Shown here: positions 1 through 8,758 of the stretch, piece by piece
Layout of the letters: the number at the start of each line of letters is the position of its first letter
How positions within the stretch are numbered: the stretch's first letter is position 1
Source of the DNA: PALSA-505 sp963699015
GTDB taxonomy: Bacteria; Actinomycetota; Actinomycetes; Streptosporangiales; Streptosporangiaceae
Direction of reading: 5' to 3'
DNA length: 64,000 nt
Assembly (NCBI GenBank): GCA_963699015.1
Contig: CAVOSX010000008.1
Span: forward strand, 992,001-1,056,000
The notes under the pieces: generated by a model
Database searches by the model: none
What the model saw: the letters and a program-made list of their open reading frames with translations, nothing else
Told to the model about the DNA's origin: nothing
Position numbers and translations under genes: made by a program

Positions 1-473
1 GCGGGGTCAAGGCCACCGTCGTGCCGTCCTACGGTGCTACCGAGGCCAAGGTCCCCGACATCGTGGACGCGATCGTCAACCTCACCGAGACAGGATCATC
101 GCTGCGCCGCAACGGGCTGCGGGTGCTGGATACCGTGGTGACCAGCTACACCGAGCTCGTGGCCAACGCCGAGGCATATGAGGACGAGGGCAAGCGGGCC
201 GCGATGGAGGACATCGCACTGCTGCTGCGCGGCGCGATCCAGGCCAGGGGCAACGTGCTGCTCAAGCTCAACGTGGCCGCGGACCGGCTCGAGGAGGTGG
301 CCGCGATGCTGCCGGCCATGTCCTCGCCGACGATCACCACGCTGGCCCGCGGCCGGATGAACGCGGTGGAAACGGTGGTGCCGAAGGCCGGGGTGAACAC
401 GCTGATCCCCGCGCTCAAGGCGGCCGGTGCCCGCGACATCCTGGAGATCCCCATCTCCAAGATCGTCGAGTAG
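1..473 (+). CDS. hisG: ATP phosphoribosyltransferase, C-terminal part (partial)
   Basis: First step of histidine biosynthesis: condenses ATP and PRPP to phosphoribosyl-ATP in the cytoplasm. The frame is already open at base 3, so the 5' end lies outside the window; the GTG at 21 is an internal valine, not a start. What is visible is the end of the catalytic region (GATEAKVPDIVDAIV, TETGSSLRRNGLR) followed by the C-terminal ACT-like regulatory domain of the long HisG form (LNVAADRLEEVAAMLPA, VETVVPKAGVNTLIP) and the usual ending ILEIPISKIVE. The C-terminal domain normally binds histidine for feedback inhibition. xdhC follows after 48 bases and is probably a separate unit. Family assignment is secure from several conserved blocks. 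Confidence 0.93.
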   Translation, partial: GVKATVVPSYGATEAKVPDIVDAIVNLTETGSSLRRNGLRVLDTVVTSYTELVANAEAYEDEGKRAAMEDIALLLRGAIQARGNVLLKLNVAADRLEEVAAMLPAMSSPTITTLARGRMNAVETVVPKAGVNTLIPALKAAGARDILEIPISKIVE

Positions 474-521
474 GTACTCGCCATGCTCGCGTCCCGCGCC
501 GCGCCCGCTTAGCCTGGGACG

Positions 522-1634
522 GTGCGCGACATCCTGAGTTCCGTCACCAAGTGGTGGGAGGCCGGCGAGACGTTCGGGCTGGCCACCCTGGTGCGCACCT
601 ACCGCAGCGCCCCGCGCGAGGCCGGGGCCGCGCTGGCCGTGTCGGCCGGCGGCGAGGTGGTCGGCAGCATCTCGGGCGGCTGCGTGGAAGGCGCCGTGTA
701 CGAGCTGGCCAGCGAGGTGATCGAGACCGGCGTCCCGGTGCTGCAGACCTACGGCGTCAGCGACGACGATGCCTTCGCGGTGGGCCTGACCTGCGGCGGG
801 ATTCTCGACGTGTTCGTCGAGCAGGTGAACAAGGAGCGGTTCGCCGAGCAGGGCGAGGTGGCCGCCGCGATCGGCCGCGGTGAGCCGGTGGCGGTCGCGA
901 CGGTGATCGCGGGCCCGGGCCGGATCGGTGCCCGCCGGGTGATCTGGGGGCCGGATCACGCCGGGGAGCCGAGGAGCACCCTCGGCGCGGGGGACCGGTT
1001 GGATGCCGCGGTGGACGACGACGCCCGCGGCATGCTGGCCCAGGGGCTGACCGGCACCCGGCGCTACGGCCAGCACGGCGAGCGGCGCGGGGACGAGCTG
1101 AGCGTGTTCGTCAGCTCGTTCGCGCCGCCGCCGCGGATGCTGGTGTTCGGCGCGATCGACTTCGCCGCCGCGGTGGCCCGGGTGGGCAAGTTCCTCGGCT
1201 ACCAGGTGACCGTGTGCGACGCCCGCGGGCTGTTCGCCACCCGGGCCAGGTTCCCGGACGCGGACGAGGTCGTGGTGGACTGGCCGCACCGGTACCTGGA
1301 CGGCGTGGACACCGACACCCGGACGGTGATCTGCGTGCTGACCCACGACCCCAAGTTCGACGTCCCGCTGCTGGAGGTGGCGCTGCGCAAGCCCGCCGCC
1401 TACATCGGGGCGATGGGCAGCAGGCGCACCCACGACGACCGGATCGCGCGGCTGCGCGAGCAGGGCCTCACCAGTGCCGAGCTGGCCCGGCTGCGGTCGC
1501 CTATCGGCCTCGACCTCGGCGCCCGCACCCCGGAGGAGACCGCGGTGTCGGTCGCGGCCGAGCTGATCCAGCTTCGCTGGGGCGGCTCCGGCCGGCCGCT
1601 GACCCAGACCGACGGCCGCATCCACCACAGCTGA
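522..1634 (+). CDS. xdhC: XdhC/CoxI family protein
   Basis: 370 residues, GTG start. XdhC/CoxI proteins help mature molybdenum hydroxylases (xanthine dehydrogenase, CO dehydrogenase type) by handling or sulfurating the molybdenum cofactor. The N-terminal XdhC/CoxI domain contains APREAGAALAV, SISGGCVEGAVYE and LTCGGILDVFVE, with the conserved cysteines in GGCVE and TCGG. The C-terminal Rossmann-like XdhC domain contains MLVFGAIDFAAAVARVG, DARGLFATRARFPDADEVV, VLTHDPKFDVPLLEVAL and YIGAMGSRRTH. The ending WGGSGRPLTQTDGRIHH is typical. No hydroxylase subunit is present in the window; the nearest functional partner is the MobA-like gene at 1862. Confidence 0.92.
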   Translation: MRDILSSVTKWWEAGETFGLATLVRTYRSAPREAGAALAVSAGGEVVGSISGGCVEGAVYELASEVIETGVPVLQTYGVSDDDAFAVGLTCGGILDVFVEQVNKERFAEQGEVAAAIGRGEPVAVATVIAGPGRIGARRVIWGPDHAGEPRSTLGAGDRLDAAVDDDARGMLAQGLTGTRRYGQHGERRGDELSVFVSSFAPPPRMLVFGAIDFAAAVARVGKFLGYQVTVCDARGLFATRARFPDADEVVVDWPHRYLDGVDTDTRTVICVLTHDPKFDVPLLEVALRKPAAYIGAMGSRRTHDDRIARLREQGLTSAELARLRSPIGLDLGARTPEETAVSVAAELIQLRWGGSGRPLTQTDGRIHHS

Positions 1635-1704
1635 CCGCTCCGTCTGCCTTCAGGGGCTTAGCACACCCGCCGCCTGCGCCAAGGTCGCCGGCCCGTGGCC
1701 GCCT

Positions 1705-1833
1705 GTGGCCGGCCTCGGGCGGGCTCTCGGCACCAGCCCGGCAGTCCTCACGGAGCAGGAGCGTGAGCAGGCCCTGGCCGAAGGCCGCAGCCGCCCCCTG
1801 GCCAAGATCATCGAGGAGGCGCTCGCCGAGTAG
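1705..1833 (+). other. Possible short ORF or gene remnant
   Basis: The 227 bases between xdhC and the MobA-like gene contain an open frame ending at TAG 1831-1833. It reads as a charged helix: LTEQEREQALAEGRSRPLAK, then IIEEALAE. The composition looks coding, but the only start is a GTG at 1705 without a clear ribosome site, and no family is recognised. It may be the tail of a decayed gene or chance. Low confidence. Confidence 0.15.
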
Positions 1834-1861
1834 CCAGCCGCCCGGGGGTAGGTTGGCGGGC

Positions 1862-2461
1862 GTGCGGACACGTGTGGCCGGGGTCCTGCTGGCCGCCGGC
1901 GAGGGGTCCCGGCTCGGCCGTCCGAAGGCCCTGGTGCAGCTCGCGGGGCAAAGCCTGGCCGCCCGCGGGGTGAGCCTGCTCCGGGCCGGCGGCGCGGCCC
2001 CCGTCGTGGTGGTCACCGGCGCGGCCGCCGCTGAGCCGCCCGGCGCGGTCGTCGTGCACAATCCGGACTGGCGCAGCGGCATGGGATCGTCGCTGGCGGC
2101 CGGCCTGACCGCGCTGCCCGCCGCCGCCACCGCGGCCGTGATCGCCTTGGCCGACCAGCCGCTGGTCGGTCCCGAGGCGGTACGCCGCCTCATCGCCGCC
2201 CACCACGAAGGCGCGAGCGTGGCGGTGGCCGGCTACGGCGGCCAGCCGCGCAACCCGGTGCTGATCGCCCGCCCGCACTGGGCCGAGGTGATCGCCGCCG
2301 CGGTGGGCGACACCGGCGCGCGCGCGTTCCTGCGCTCCCGCCCGGAGCTTGTCACCCTGGTCGAATGCGGGGACACCGGCCGCCCTGACGACGTGGACAC
2401 GCCGGAAGACCTGGAGCGGGTCACCCGCACCCTGGAGTCGCTCAGGACGCCCCCGGGCTGA
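1862..2461 (+). CDS. MobA/MocA-like nucleotidyltransferase
   Basis: 199 residues from a GTG start at 1862; longer upstream extensions of this frame run antisense and out of frame through xdhC and are not credible. It is a GT-A-fold NTP transferase of the MobA/MocA type, which attaches CMP or GMP to molybdopterin cofactor. Signature: VLLAAGEGSRLGRPKALVQL at the N-terminus, which is the nucleotide-binding LAAGxSxRxGxxK loop. ALADQPLVGPEAV (metal-binding region), YGGQPRNPVLI, GDTGARAFL and the C-terminal GDTGRPDDVDTPEDL follow. Position downstream of xdhC fits MocA-type cytidylyltransferases of molybdenum hydroxylase maturation. The 3' end overlaps the convergent epimerase gene by 20 bases. Confidence 0.85.
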   Translation: MRTRVAGVLLAAGEGSRLGRPKALVQLAGQSLAARGVSLLRAGGAAPVVVVTGAAAAEPPGAVVVHNPDWRSGMGSSLAAGLTALPAAATAAVIALADQPLVGPEAVRRLIAAHHEGASVAVAGYGGQPRNPVLIARPHWAEVIAAAVGDTGARAFLRSRPELVTLVECGDTGRPDDVDTPEDLERVTRTLESLRTPPG

Positions 2462-3368
2462 CTTCCACTCCCCAGGCGTGCCGGACGGTCTCACCCGGCT
2501 CCAGGACGATCAGGTCGGCGCCGGTGACGAACGCGTTCGGCGGGCAGGTCATCGGCTCGACCGCGAGGGCCCGCCTGCGGTGCCTCTCGTCAAGCGGGTC
2601 CCCGGTGAACACCTGCAGCCAGCGATAGCCCTCGCCGGCCCAGAGCCGGATGCCGCGCTCCGGCCCCGCCAGCCGGACCCAGGCCCGCCCGTCCGGACCG
2701 CGGTCGAGATCGGTGAACGGGTGATCAAGCCGGACATCGCCCACCGGCCGGGCGGTGCGGAAGTCATACGGGGTGCCGTAGACGTCCTGGGCCGGCCCCG
2801 CGGGGATGCCGCGGCCCCCGGTCGGCTGCCAGCGCGCCGCCGGCACGGTCAGCTCGCAGGCGTCGATGAGGGGAGTCCCGGCGGTCAGGTACGGATGCGA
2901 GCCCGTCCCGTACGGAGCGGGGCCGTGGCCGGAGTTGCGGGCGATGATGTTGACCCGCAACCCCGCCTCCGCGTCCAGCTGGTATTCCGCCTCGATATCC
3001 AGGCAGAACGGGTACCCGGCGTGTCCGCGCACCGCCTGGTACAGCAGCACCCGGTCGGGATCCTGAGCGACCGGGACCCAGGTCGCCCAGCGGGTGAGCC
3101 CGTGGATCGCGTTGCCGGCCGCGGGCTCGCTCAGGTCAAGTTGCAGCTGCGCGCCGCCGAACGAGTACCGGCCGCCGTCGACGCGGTTCGGCCACGGGGC
3201 GAGCAGCTGCCCCGCCCCGCCCGGCGGCAGCTGATCCGGCTGGTAGCCGGCCAGCAGCGGCGTGCCGCGGTGGTGCAGGGCCCGCAGGCCCGCGCCGAGC
3301 TCGGTCACGGCCGCGGTGTAGTGACCCGCGGAGATCTCATACTGCGCGCCGGTGAGCGGTATGGGCAT
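2442..3368 (-). CDS. Aldose 1-epimerase family protein
   Basis: 308 residues; ATG start at 3368. A mutarotase of the GalM superfamily, interconverting alpha and beta anomers of sugars such as glucose or galactose in the cytoplasm. Beta-sandwich landmarks: AVTELGAGLRAL, LLAPWPNRVDGGRYSFGG (substrate-binding Arg in PNR), AIHGLTRWATW (HG catalytic region), GTGSHPYL (second conserved His) and AVEPMTCPPNAF near the C-terminus (EPMTxxPNAF signature with the catalytic Glu). Sugar specificity cannot be read from the sequence. Convergent with the MobA-like gene; the DUF2877 gene lies 16 bases upstream in the same orientation, so the two may be co-transcribed. Confidence 0.9.
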   Translation of the reverse strand: MPIPLTGAQYEISAGHYTAAVTELGAGLRALHHRGTPLLAGYQPDQLPPGGAGQLLAPWPNRVDGGRYSFGGAQLQLDLSEPAAGNAIHGLTRWATWVPVAQDPDRVLLYQAVRGHAGYPFCLDIEAEYQLDAEAGLRVNIIARNSGHGPAPYGTGSHPYLTAGTPLIDACELTVPAARWQPTGGRGIPAGPAQDVYGTPYDFRTARPVGDVRLDHPFTDLDRGPDGRAWVRLAGPERGIRLWAGEGYRWLQVFTGDPLDERHRRRALAVEPMTCPPNAFVTGADLIVLEPGETVRHAWGVEVSPGAS

Positions 3369-3384
3369 GGCCTTATTCTCGCGG

Positions 3385-4276
3385 CTAGCGCATGGGCAGC
3401 GCCAGGGCCAGCGCGGCCCGGCAGCCCGTCACCAGCCCCCAGGCCAGGTCCGCGCCCGCAACGGGCGCGGTACTCGCGAGCAGCGTCCTGGTCACCGCGG
3501 CCAGCGGCTGCTGGCCGGCCAGGCCGCGCAGCACGGCCGACACCTCCGCCGTGGCCTGGCCGTGCGCCGCGCAGTACAGCAGCGTCGCCCCCAGCGAGGT
3601 GGTCCGCCGCGAGGCGTCGGAGGTGACCGCGGCGCCCAGCCAGTCCGCCAGCCAGACCGCCCGCGTCCCGCCGGAGATCGCGCCGCCCAGCAGCCGCAGC
3701 GCCAGCAGGAGCCCGCTGATCATGTTGTCCCCGCTGGGCGCCAGCCCAGGGCCGAGGCCGGTGATCTGTTCGGCCGCCTCCACCGCCCCGGCCAGGTCAC
3801 CGTCGCCGCAGCAGGCCGCCAGCATCGCCGGGGCGTCGTGGCCGGCCAGGCCAGGGCCACGGTCAGCCGACACGCAGGCCCGGTGCAGCGCGGCCGCGCC
3901 CTGTTCGAGCCGGGCCCGGGACAGCGGGCCGAGCACGGGGGAGGGAATCCCACCAGCGCAGCACGCGCACCGTGAGCTGTCCGGCCTGCACGACGCCAAG
4001 GCCGGCCCAGGACTCGCCGGACACCTCGGGAACGAGCCGGTCCAGCCCGGCGGGCAGGGCGATCGCGTTCGGCAGCCGGGACGTGCCGGCTGCGGCCAGC
4101 ACGAGCACGCGCGGCTCGGCGGCGGGCGGCGGAAGCTCCAGGTAGATAGAGGCGGGCCGGGCCGCGATCACTCGTGCCGGGCGGCGCGGACCGGTGAGCG
4201 GCTGGCGGACCGCCAGGCTTGCGGCGCCCGTCACGACCAGGGGCCGCGGGCTCACGGCAGCCGTCATGCCAGCCAC
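3385..4276 (-). pseudogene. DUF2877 domain protein, interrupted by a frameshift
   Basis: DUF2877 proteins are uncharacterised; the family hallmark GLGPGLxPSGDx is present here as GLGPGLAPSGDNMISGLLLALR. The N-terminal part (from ATG 4276: LVVTGAASLAVRQPL, ASIYLELP) and the C-terminal part lie in different frames. They join at a run of five G on the plus strand (3937-3941): removing one base gives a continuous ...RWWDSLPVLGPLSRARLEQG... reading. With that correction the protein would be about 296 residues, a normal family length. A one-base insertion in a homopolymer suggests a sequencing error, but a real inactivation cannot be excluded. Same strand as the epimerase downstream. Confidence 0.75.
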
Positions 4277-4442
4277 GGTACCGGCGGAGTGTGCCGGCGG
4301 GGCTGCTTGGGGAGCGGGGGACCGTCAGCCCCGCCGGCACTTCGCACCATAACCAACATCGGGACCGCCGAGTGCAAATTTCACTAACCCCAGGCAAGTC
4401 CCAGGCTTCACAGCTACTGCCCGTAACTACTAGGGTGCGAGG

Positions 4443-5486
4443 ATGCCCGAGCTGGCCTACCCGCCGAAGCCGCGGCCGGGTGACCGGGTGGCGATCCTGT
4501 CACCGTCCTCGGGGCTGCCTGGCGTCTTCCCGCTGCCGTTCGAGTTGGGACTGAGCAGGCTCCGCGGCGATTTCGGCCTGATACCGGTGGAGTATCCGAC
4601 GACGCGGGTGATGGACTCGGCGCCCGCCGATCGCGCCGCCGACGTCCATGCCGCCTTCGCCGACCCCGCCATCGCGGCAGTGATCACGAGCATCGGCGGG
4701 GAGGACGAGATTCGCATACTCCCGCACCTCGACGCGGACCTGCTGCGGGCGAATCCCAAGCCGTTCTTCGGCTACAGCGACAACACCTGCCTGCTCACCT
4801 ACCTCTGGCAGCTGGGCATCGTGGGCTGTCACGGCGGCTGCGTCATGGTCCAGTTCGGCAGGCCAGTCGCGATGCACCCGGCGACCGAGGCGTCACTGCG
4901 GGCCGCCCTGTTCAGCCCGGGAGACTACGAACTGGTCCCGGTGGCCGCCTATGGCGACGTGGACCGTGACTGGGGCGACCCGGCCACATTCGAGTCCGAG
5001 CCGCTGATGCAGCCTTGCGACGGGTGGCACTGGCGCCATGCCGGCCGGGTGGCCGAGGGAACCGGCTGGGGCGGGAACCTGGAGGTGCTCGGGTGGCTGC
5101 TCATGACGGGACGGCCGGTGCCGTCCCCCGATGACTGCCGCGGCGGGGTGCTGTTCCTGGAGACCAGCGAGGAGCTGCCGTCTGCCACCGAGGTGTACCG
5201 GGTGCTGCGCGCGATCGGCGAGCGGGGCCTGCTTGGCGTGTTTTCCGCCGTACTGTTCGGCAGGCCGAAGGCCTGGGCGCTTGACCGCCGCACCACCCCG
5301 GAGCAGAAGTCCCGCTACGTGCGTGACCAGCGGGAGGCCGTGCTCCGCGCCATGGACGAGTACGCGCCGGACACGATGGTGGTGCTGGACATCGACTTCG
5401 GGCACACCGATCCGCAACTCGTCATCCCCTACGGCGGACTGATCCGGGTGGACGGCGTGGCCCGCCGCATCACCGTGCGCTACTAG
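4443..5486 (+). CDS. S66 family peptidase (LD-carboxypeptidase/MccF-like)
   Basis: 347 residues, ATG start. S66 serine peptidases include LD-carboxypeptidases of peptidoglycan recycling and MccF-type proteins that cleave microcin C-like or other acyl-adenylate conjugates. The N-terminal KPRPGDRVAILSPSSGLPG and ITSIGGEDEIRILP are typical. The Ser-Glu-His triad is visible: Ser in FFGYSDNTCL, Glu in WGGNLEVLGWL, His in DFGHTDPQLVIPYGG. No signal peptide, so a cytoplasmic enzyme, which favours the MccF-like or recycling role. The 3' end overlaps the convergent gene at 5470 by 17 bases. Confidence 0.88.
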   Translation: MPELAYPPKPRPGDRVAILSPSSGLPGVFPLPFELGLSRLRGDFGLIPVEYPTTRVMDSAPADRAADVHAAFADPAIAAVITSIGGEDEIRILPHLDADLLRANPKPFFGYSDNTCLLTYLWQLGIVGCHGGCVMVQFGRPVAMHPATEASLRAALFSPGDYELVPVAAYGDVDRDWGDPATFESEPLMQPCDGWHWRHAGRVAEGTGWGGNLEVLGWLLMTGRPVPSPDDCRGGVLFLETSEELPSATEVYRVLRAIGERGLLGVFSAVLFGRPKAWALDRRTTPEQKSRYVRDQREAVLRAMDEYAPDTMVVLDIDFGHTDPQLVIPYGGLIRVDGVARRITVRY

Positions 5487-6402
5487 TCCCGGGTGGCACC
5501 AGGCGCCCGTCGCGGACCGCCTCGGCCGCCAGCAGGCCGAACAGGTAGAAGTAGGCGGCTTCCTCGTCGTTGAACAGCCGCGCCTCCCGCTTGACCCCGT
5601 CGGCCGCCATGAACACCTCGAACCCGGTATCGGTGCTGACCAGGCAGATGGCGCCGTCAACCGCCTCGTCCACCGCGTAGGAATCTGGCGGCAGCGCGGC
5701 CCGCCCGGCGAGCTCGGCGAAGACCTGCCGGGCCTGCGGCCGCGGCGGCCGGCGCGCCGCCCGCCGGCGCACCCTGCCTGGCCCCGCACCCGGCTCCTGG
5801 TCGGTGATCGCCCCGTCAGCTCCCGGTCCCGGCTCAATGATCGCCGGGCCAGGCCCCGGGTCCGTGATCCCCGGTTCGGGCACCGGCCCGGGGTACGCAA
5901 TCGCCGGTTCGGACCGCGGCCCGGGGAATCTGATCGCCGGGGTGGGAGCTGTGATCGGAAGGTAGCCGTCGGCGGAACCCCCGGTCTCGTCGCCGGGCCA
6001 GCTTTGCCGCCACGGCAGGAAGGCGTGATCCACGCGGTCCTCGGTGATATCCGTCACGTCCTCGCGGGCGGCCAGCAGCTCGAACACGCCAGGTTCCATC
6101 TCGGAGTAGCCGAGCCGCCCGGCGCGGGCGAGGTCATGGCCCAGGTAGCCGATGTGCAGATGCTCGCCCAGGTCGTCAAGGACCAGGCACGGCTCACCGC
6201 CGAACATGCCCGACGGGCGCGATTCCCAGACGGCATCCACCTCCGCCCGGCTCACCGCCTTGCGCCAGTGGCCGGTCGCGGGCTGGAACCCCAGATCCTC
6301 CGGCGGCGGGCAGGCCGCGAACAGGACCACGTCCTTGTCGGTGGGGCCGACCCCCGCCTCGTAGGGGACACCGCGATACGTCGCCATCAGCCGGTACCGC
6401 AT
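5470..6402 (-). CDS. Unrecognised protein with proline-rich linker
   Basis: 310 residues, ATG start, three bases downstream of the stop of the gene at 6406, so the two form a pair. Not a family I can name. The N-terminal domain (about 1-140; RLMATYRGVPYEAGVGPTD, LDDLGEHLHIGYLGHD) and the C-terminal domain (about 235-310; LVSTDTGFEVFMAADGVKRE, AYFYLFGLLAAEAVR) are globular. They are joined by a linker of repeated PGP, PxPAI and EPG units (about 150-230) encoded by repetitive GC-rich DNA. No signal peptide or membrane segment. Similar-looking proteins occur as hypothetical proteins in other actinomycetes, to my recollection. The pairing suggests a joint function, perhaps a toxin-associated or immunity-like role, but that is speculation. 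Confidence 0.7.
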   Translation of the reverse strand: MRYRLMATYRGVPYEAGVGPTDKDVVLFAACPPPEDLGFQPATGHWRKAVSRAEVDAVWESRPSGMFGGEPCLVLDDLGEHLHIGYLGHDLARAGRLGYSEMEPGVFELLAAREDVTDITEDRVDHAFLPWRQSWPGDETGGSADGYLPITAPTPAIRFPGPRSEPAIAYPGPVPEPGITDPGPGPAIIEPGPGADGAITDQEPGAGPGRVRRRAARRPPRPQARQVFAELAGRAALPPDSYAVDEAVDGAICLVSTDTGFEVFMAADGVKREARLFNDEEAAYFYLFGLLAAEAVRDGRLVPPGTSSAR

Positions 6403-6405
6403 TGT

Positions 6406-6942
6406 TCAGCCCCCCGCGCCGGGGCCGAGCCAGGCCTGCCCGTCGTGCCAGCCGATGAATTCCTCCGCGGCCGGCGTGAGCCGGTACATCTCGGTGCCGA
6501 CCGGGATGGGGCCAGGAGCGATGAACAGCTCGAAGGCCGGATGGCCCGGCCCGCCGTACGGCTCGGCCCCCGGTAGCTGTCCGCGGCCGCCGCCGGCCGG
6601 CGCCGGGCTGGCGGCCAGGTAGGTCTGGATGTCGAGGGCACGCCAGCGCAGTACCCACAGGTCATCGGGGTCCCTGGCGTGCGCGCCTGTCGCGTTTCCC
6701 CGGTCGTGCGCCTCGCGCAGCCAGGGCAGGCCGGGGAGCATGCCACCCTCGGCGCGGTGCACGAACCCGGAGATCACCGAGCGCCGGCTGCTGAGGTACG
6801 GCTCGACCAGGTGCCGCGGCAGCAGCTTCTGCATCAGAGTGCCCGCCTCGATCCGGACCCGCGCGCCCGGGCCGTACGGCACCGGGGCGTGCGAGAACGC
6901 CGCCTGACCGACCGGCGCTGCGTCATGACCGAGCTGCGTCAC
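6406..6942 (-). CDS. Unrecognised protein, partner of the downstream gene
   Basis: 178 residues from a GTG at 6942, preceded by an agggag ribosome site 5 bases upstream; a TTG at 6972 is an alternative. No named family. Visible features: TLMQKLLPRHLVEPYLSSRR, VISGFVHRAEG, LWVLRWRALDIQTYLA, FELFIAPGPIPVGTEMYRLT and the end EEFIGWHDGQAWLG. Cytoplasmic by appearance. It is immediately followed (3 bases) by the proline-rich protein gene and is divergent from the aro operon. The two-gene arrangement is the only functional hint. Confidence 0.65.
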   Translation of the reverse strand: MTQLGHDAAPVGQAAFSHAPVPYGPGARVRIEAGTLMQKLLPRHLVEPYLSSRRSVISGFVHRAEGGMLPGLPWLREAHDRGNATGAHARDPDDLWVLRWRALDIQTYLAASPAPAGGGRGQLPGAEPYGGPGHPAFELFIAPGPIPVGTEMYRLTPAAEEFIGWHDGQAWLGPGAGG

Positions 6943-7008
6943 GCGTCTCCCTGAGTCCGACCGCGGCCCCAACGCGAGAGGCTCTCCTATCGCAACATAC
7001 CGACTCAG

Positions 7009-7049
7009 CCGGCTCCGGCGGAGCCGGAATGCTCAGCCGGCCTGGCTGA
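7009..7049 (+). promoter_or_regulatory. Two hairpins in the leader before aroC
   Basis: Two inverted repeats lie between the divergent 6942 gene and the aroC start. 7009-7027 has an 8-bp stem (ccggctcc/ggagccgg) with a 3-base loop. 7033-7049 has a 6-bp stem (tcagcc/ggctga). A ggaagg ribosome site and ATG 7068 follow. No run of T follows, so this is not a classical terminator; it could be leader RNA structure or simply GC-rich symmetry. Confidence 0.3.
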
Positions 7050-7067
7050 CGTGGAAGGATCGGATAC

Positions 7068-8255
7068 ATGGTGCGCTGGCTGACAGCGGGAGAATCGCAC
7101 GGGCGCGCGCTCGTCGCGATCATCGAGGGCGTGCCGGCGGGCGTGCAGGTCGCCACCGCCGACATCGCGGCCGCCCTGGCCAGGCGGCGGGCTGGCTACG
7201 GCCGCGGCGCGCGGATGAAGTTCGAGCAGGACGAGGTCGAGATCACGGCCGGGGTCAGGCACGGCCGCACGCTCGGCGGCCCGGTGGCGATCAGGGTCGC
7301 CAACACCGAATGGCCGAAGTGGGAGACGGTGATGTCGCCCGATCCCGTCGATCCGGCGCGGCTCGCCGGCCTGGCCCGGGCCGCGCCGCTGACCAGGCCG
7401 CGACCCGGCCACGCCGACCTGGTGGGCATGCAGAAGTACGGCCACGAAGACGCCCGGCCTGTCCTCGAGCGGTCCAGCGCCCGCGAGACGGCCGCGCGGG
7501 TCGCGCTGGGCGAGGTCGCGCGGCGGTTTCTCCGGCAGGCGCTGGACGTCGAGATCGTCAGCCACGTGATCGCGATCGGCCAGGTCACCGCCGCCGAGGG
7601 CAGCATTCCCGTACCCGGGGACGCCGGCCGCACCGACGCCGATCCGGTGCGCTGTCTCGACCCGGCGACCAGCGAGAAGATGGTCGCGGAGATCGACGCG
7701 GCGCGCCAGGACGGGGACACCCTCGGCGGCGTGGTCGAGGTCGCAGCCTACGGCCTGCCTCCCGGGCTCGGCAGCCACGTGCACTGGGACCGCAAGCTTG
7801 ACGCGCGCCTGGCCGGCGCGCTGATGAGCATTCACGCCATCAAGGGCGTCGAGATCGGCGACGGTTTTGAGACCGCGGCGCGGCGCGGGTCGGCGGCGCA
7901 CGACGAGATCGAGCCAGCGGCCGGCCCGGCCTGGGCGTGCGCAGGCGGACCAACCGGTCCGGCGGGATCGAGGGCGGGATCAGCACCGGGGAGCTGCTGC
8001 GGGTACGCGCGGCGATGAAGCCGATATCCACCGTGCCGCGCGCGCTGGACACAGTCGAACGTCAGCACCGGCGAGCCGGCCAAGGCGATCAACCAGCGCA
8101 GCGACGTGACCGCGGTCCCCGCGGCCGGGGTGGTGGCCGAGGCGATGGTGGCGCTGGTGCTCGCCGACGCGGCGGCCGAGAAGTTCGGCGGGGACTCGCT
8201 GGCCGAGACGCGGCGCAACCTCCGGGGGTACCTGGACTCTCTGGTGATCACGTGA
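7068..8255 (+). pseudogene. aroC: Chorismate synthase, two frame changes that cancel
   Basis: Last step of the shikimate pathway: EPSP to chorismate, FMN-dependent, cytoplasmic. Signatures: LTAGESHGRALVAIIEGVPAG at the start, RPGHADLVGMQKYGHEDARP, ERSSARETAARVALG and SIHAIKGVEIGDGFETA. After DEIEP the frame changes near 7927-7934 (one base missing or two extra), giving VRRRTNRSGGIEGGISTGEL and AMKPISTVPRALDTV. One extra A at 8058-8059 then restores the original frame: VSTGEPAKAINQRSDVTAVP, EKFGGDSLAETRRNL. The stop TGA 8253-8255 overlaps the aroK start. With the two corrections the protein has normal length (about 395 residues) and every conserved block. Because the gene is normally essential, sequencing error is the likelier explanation. 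Confidence 0.9.
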
Positions 8256-8758
8256 CAGGCCCCGGGCCCGCGGTGATCCTGGTCGGGCCGCCCGGGTCGG
8301 GCAAGTCCACCGTGGGCCCGCTGCTGGCCGCCCGGCTGCGCACCGGCTTCCTGGACACCGACGACGAGGTCGAGGCGATCGCGCGCAAGCCGGCCGGCGA
8401 CATCTTCGTGGAGGACGGGGAGCAGGCCTTCCGCGCGCTGGAGCGGCCGGTGGTCCAGCGCGCGCTCGGCTACCCGGGTGTCGTCGCCCTGGGCAGCGGC
8501 GCGGTGCTCGACCGCGGCGTCCAGCGGCTGCTGGCAGGCCAGCGGGTCGCCTACCTGGAGGCCGGCTTCGCCGAGGTGGCGAAGCGGGTGGGCATGAACA
8601 AGCCCCGCGTTCCCGTGCCAGGCAACCCACGCGGGATGCTGCGGGCCATGCTCGAAGAACGGCTTCCGCTTTACCAGGGAGTCGCCCGCGTCACCGTTCG
8701 GACTGATGATCTTTCTCCGGAGGAGATTGCCGGCCAGATCGCGGACGCCGTCGAGTGA
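8252..8758 (+). CDS. aroK: Shikimate kinase (first copy)
   Basis: 168 residues; the GTG start at 8252 overlaps the aroC stop (GTGA), so translation is likely coupled. Phosphorylates shikimate with ATP. Walker A is GPPGSGKST; the shikimate-binding Asp is in FLDTDDEVE and the Arg in AFRALE. The usual GGGA loop is LGSGAV here, and the lid that is normally RPLL reads KPRVPVPGNPR, with Arg retained. The neighbourhood (aroC before, aroB after) is that of the standard actinobacterial aroK. A second, more canonical shikimate kinase lies at 10346, so this copy may be free to diverge. Confidence 0.9.
   Translation: MTGPGPAVILVGPPGSGKSTVGPLLAARLRTGFLDTDDEVEAIARKPAGDIFVEDGEQAFRALERPVVQRALGYPGVVALGSGAVLDRGVQRLLAGQRVAYLEAGFAEVAKRVGMNKPRVPVPGNPRGMLRAMLEERLPLYQGVARVTVRTDDLSPEEIAGQIADAVE

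Noticed and set aside
96..1628. 510-residue antisense open frame over hisG and xdhC
   Set aside because: Arg/His/Gly-rich translation with no domain, a shadow caused by GC-rich third positions of the plus-strand genes.
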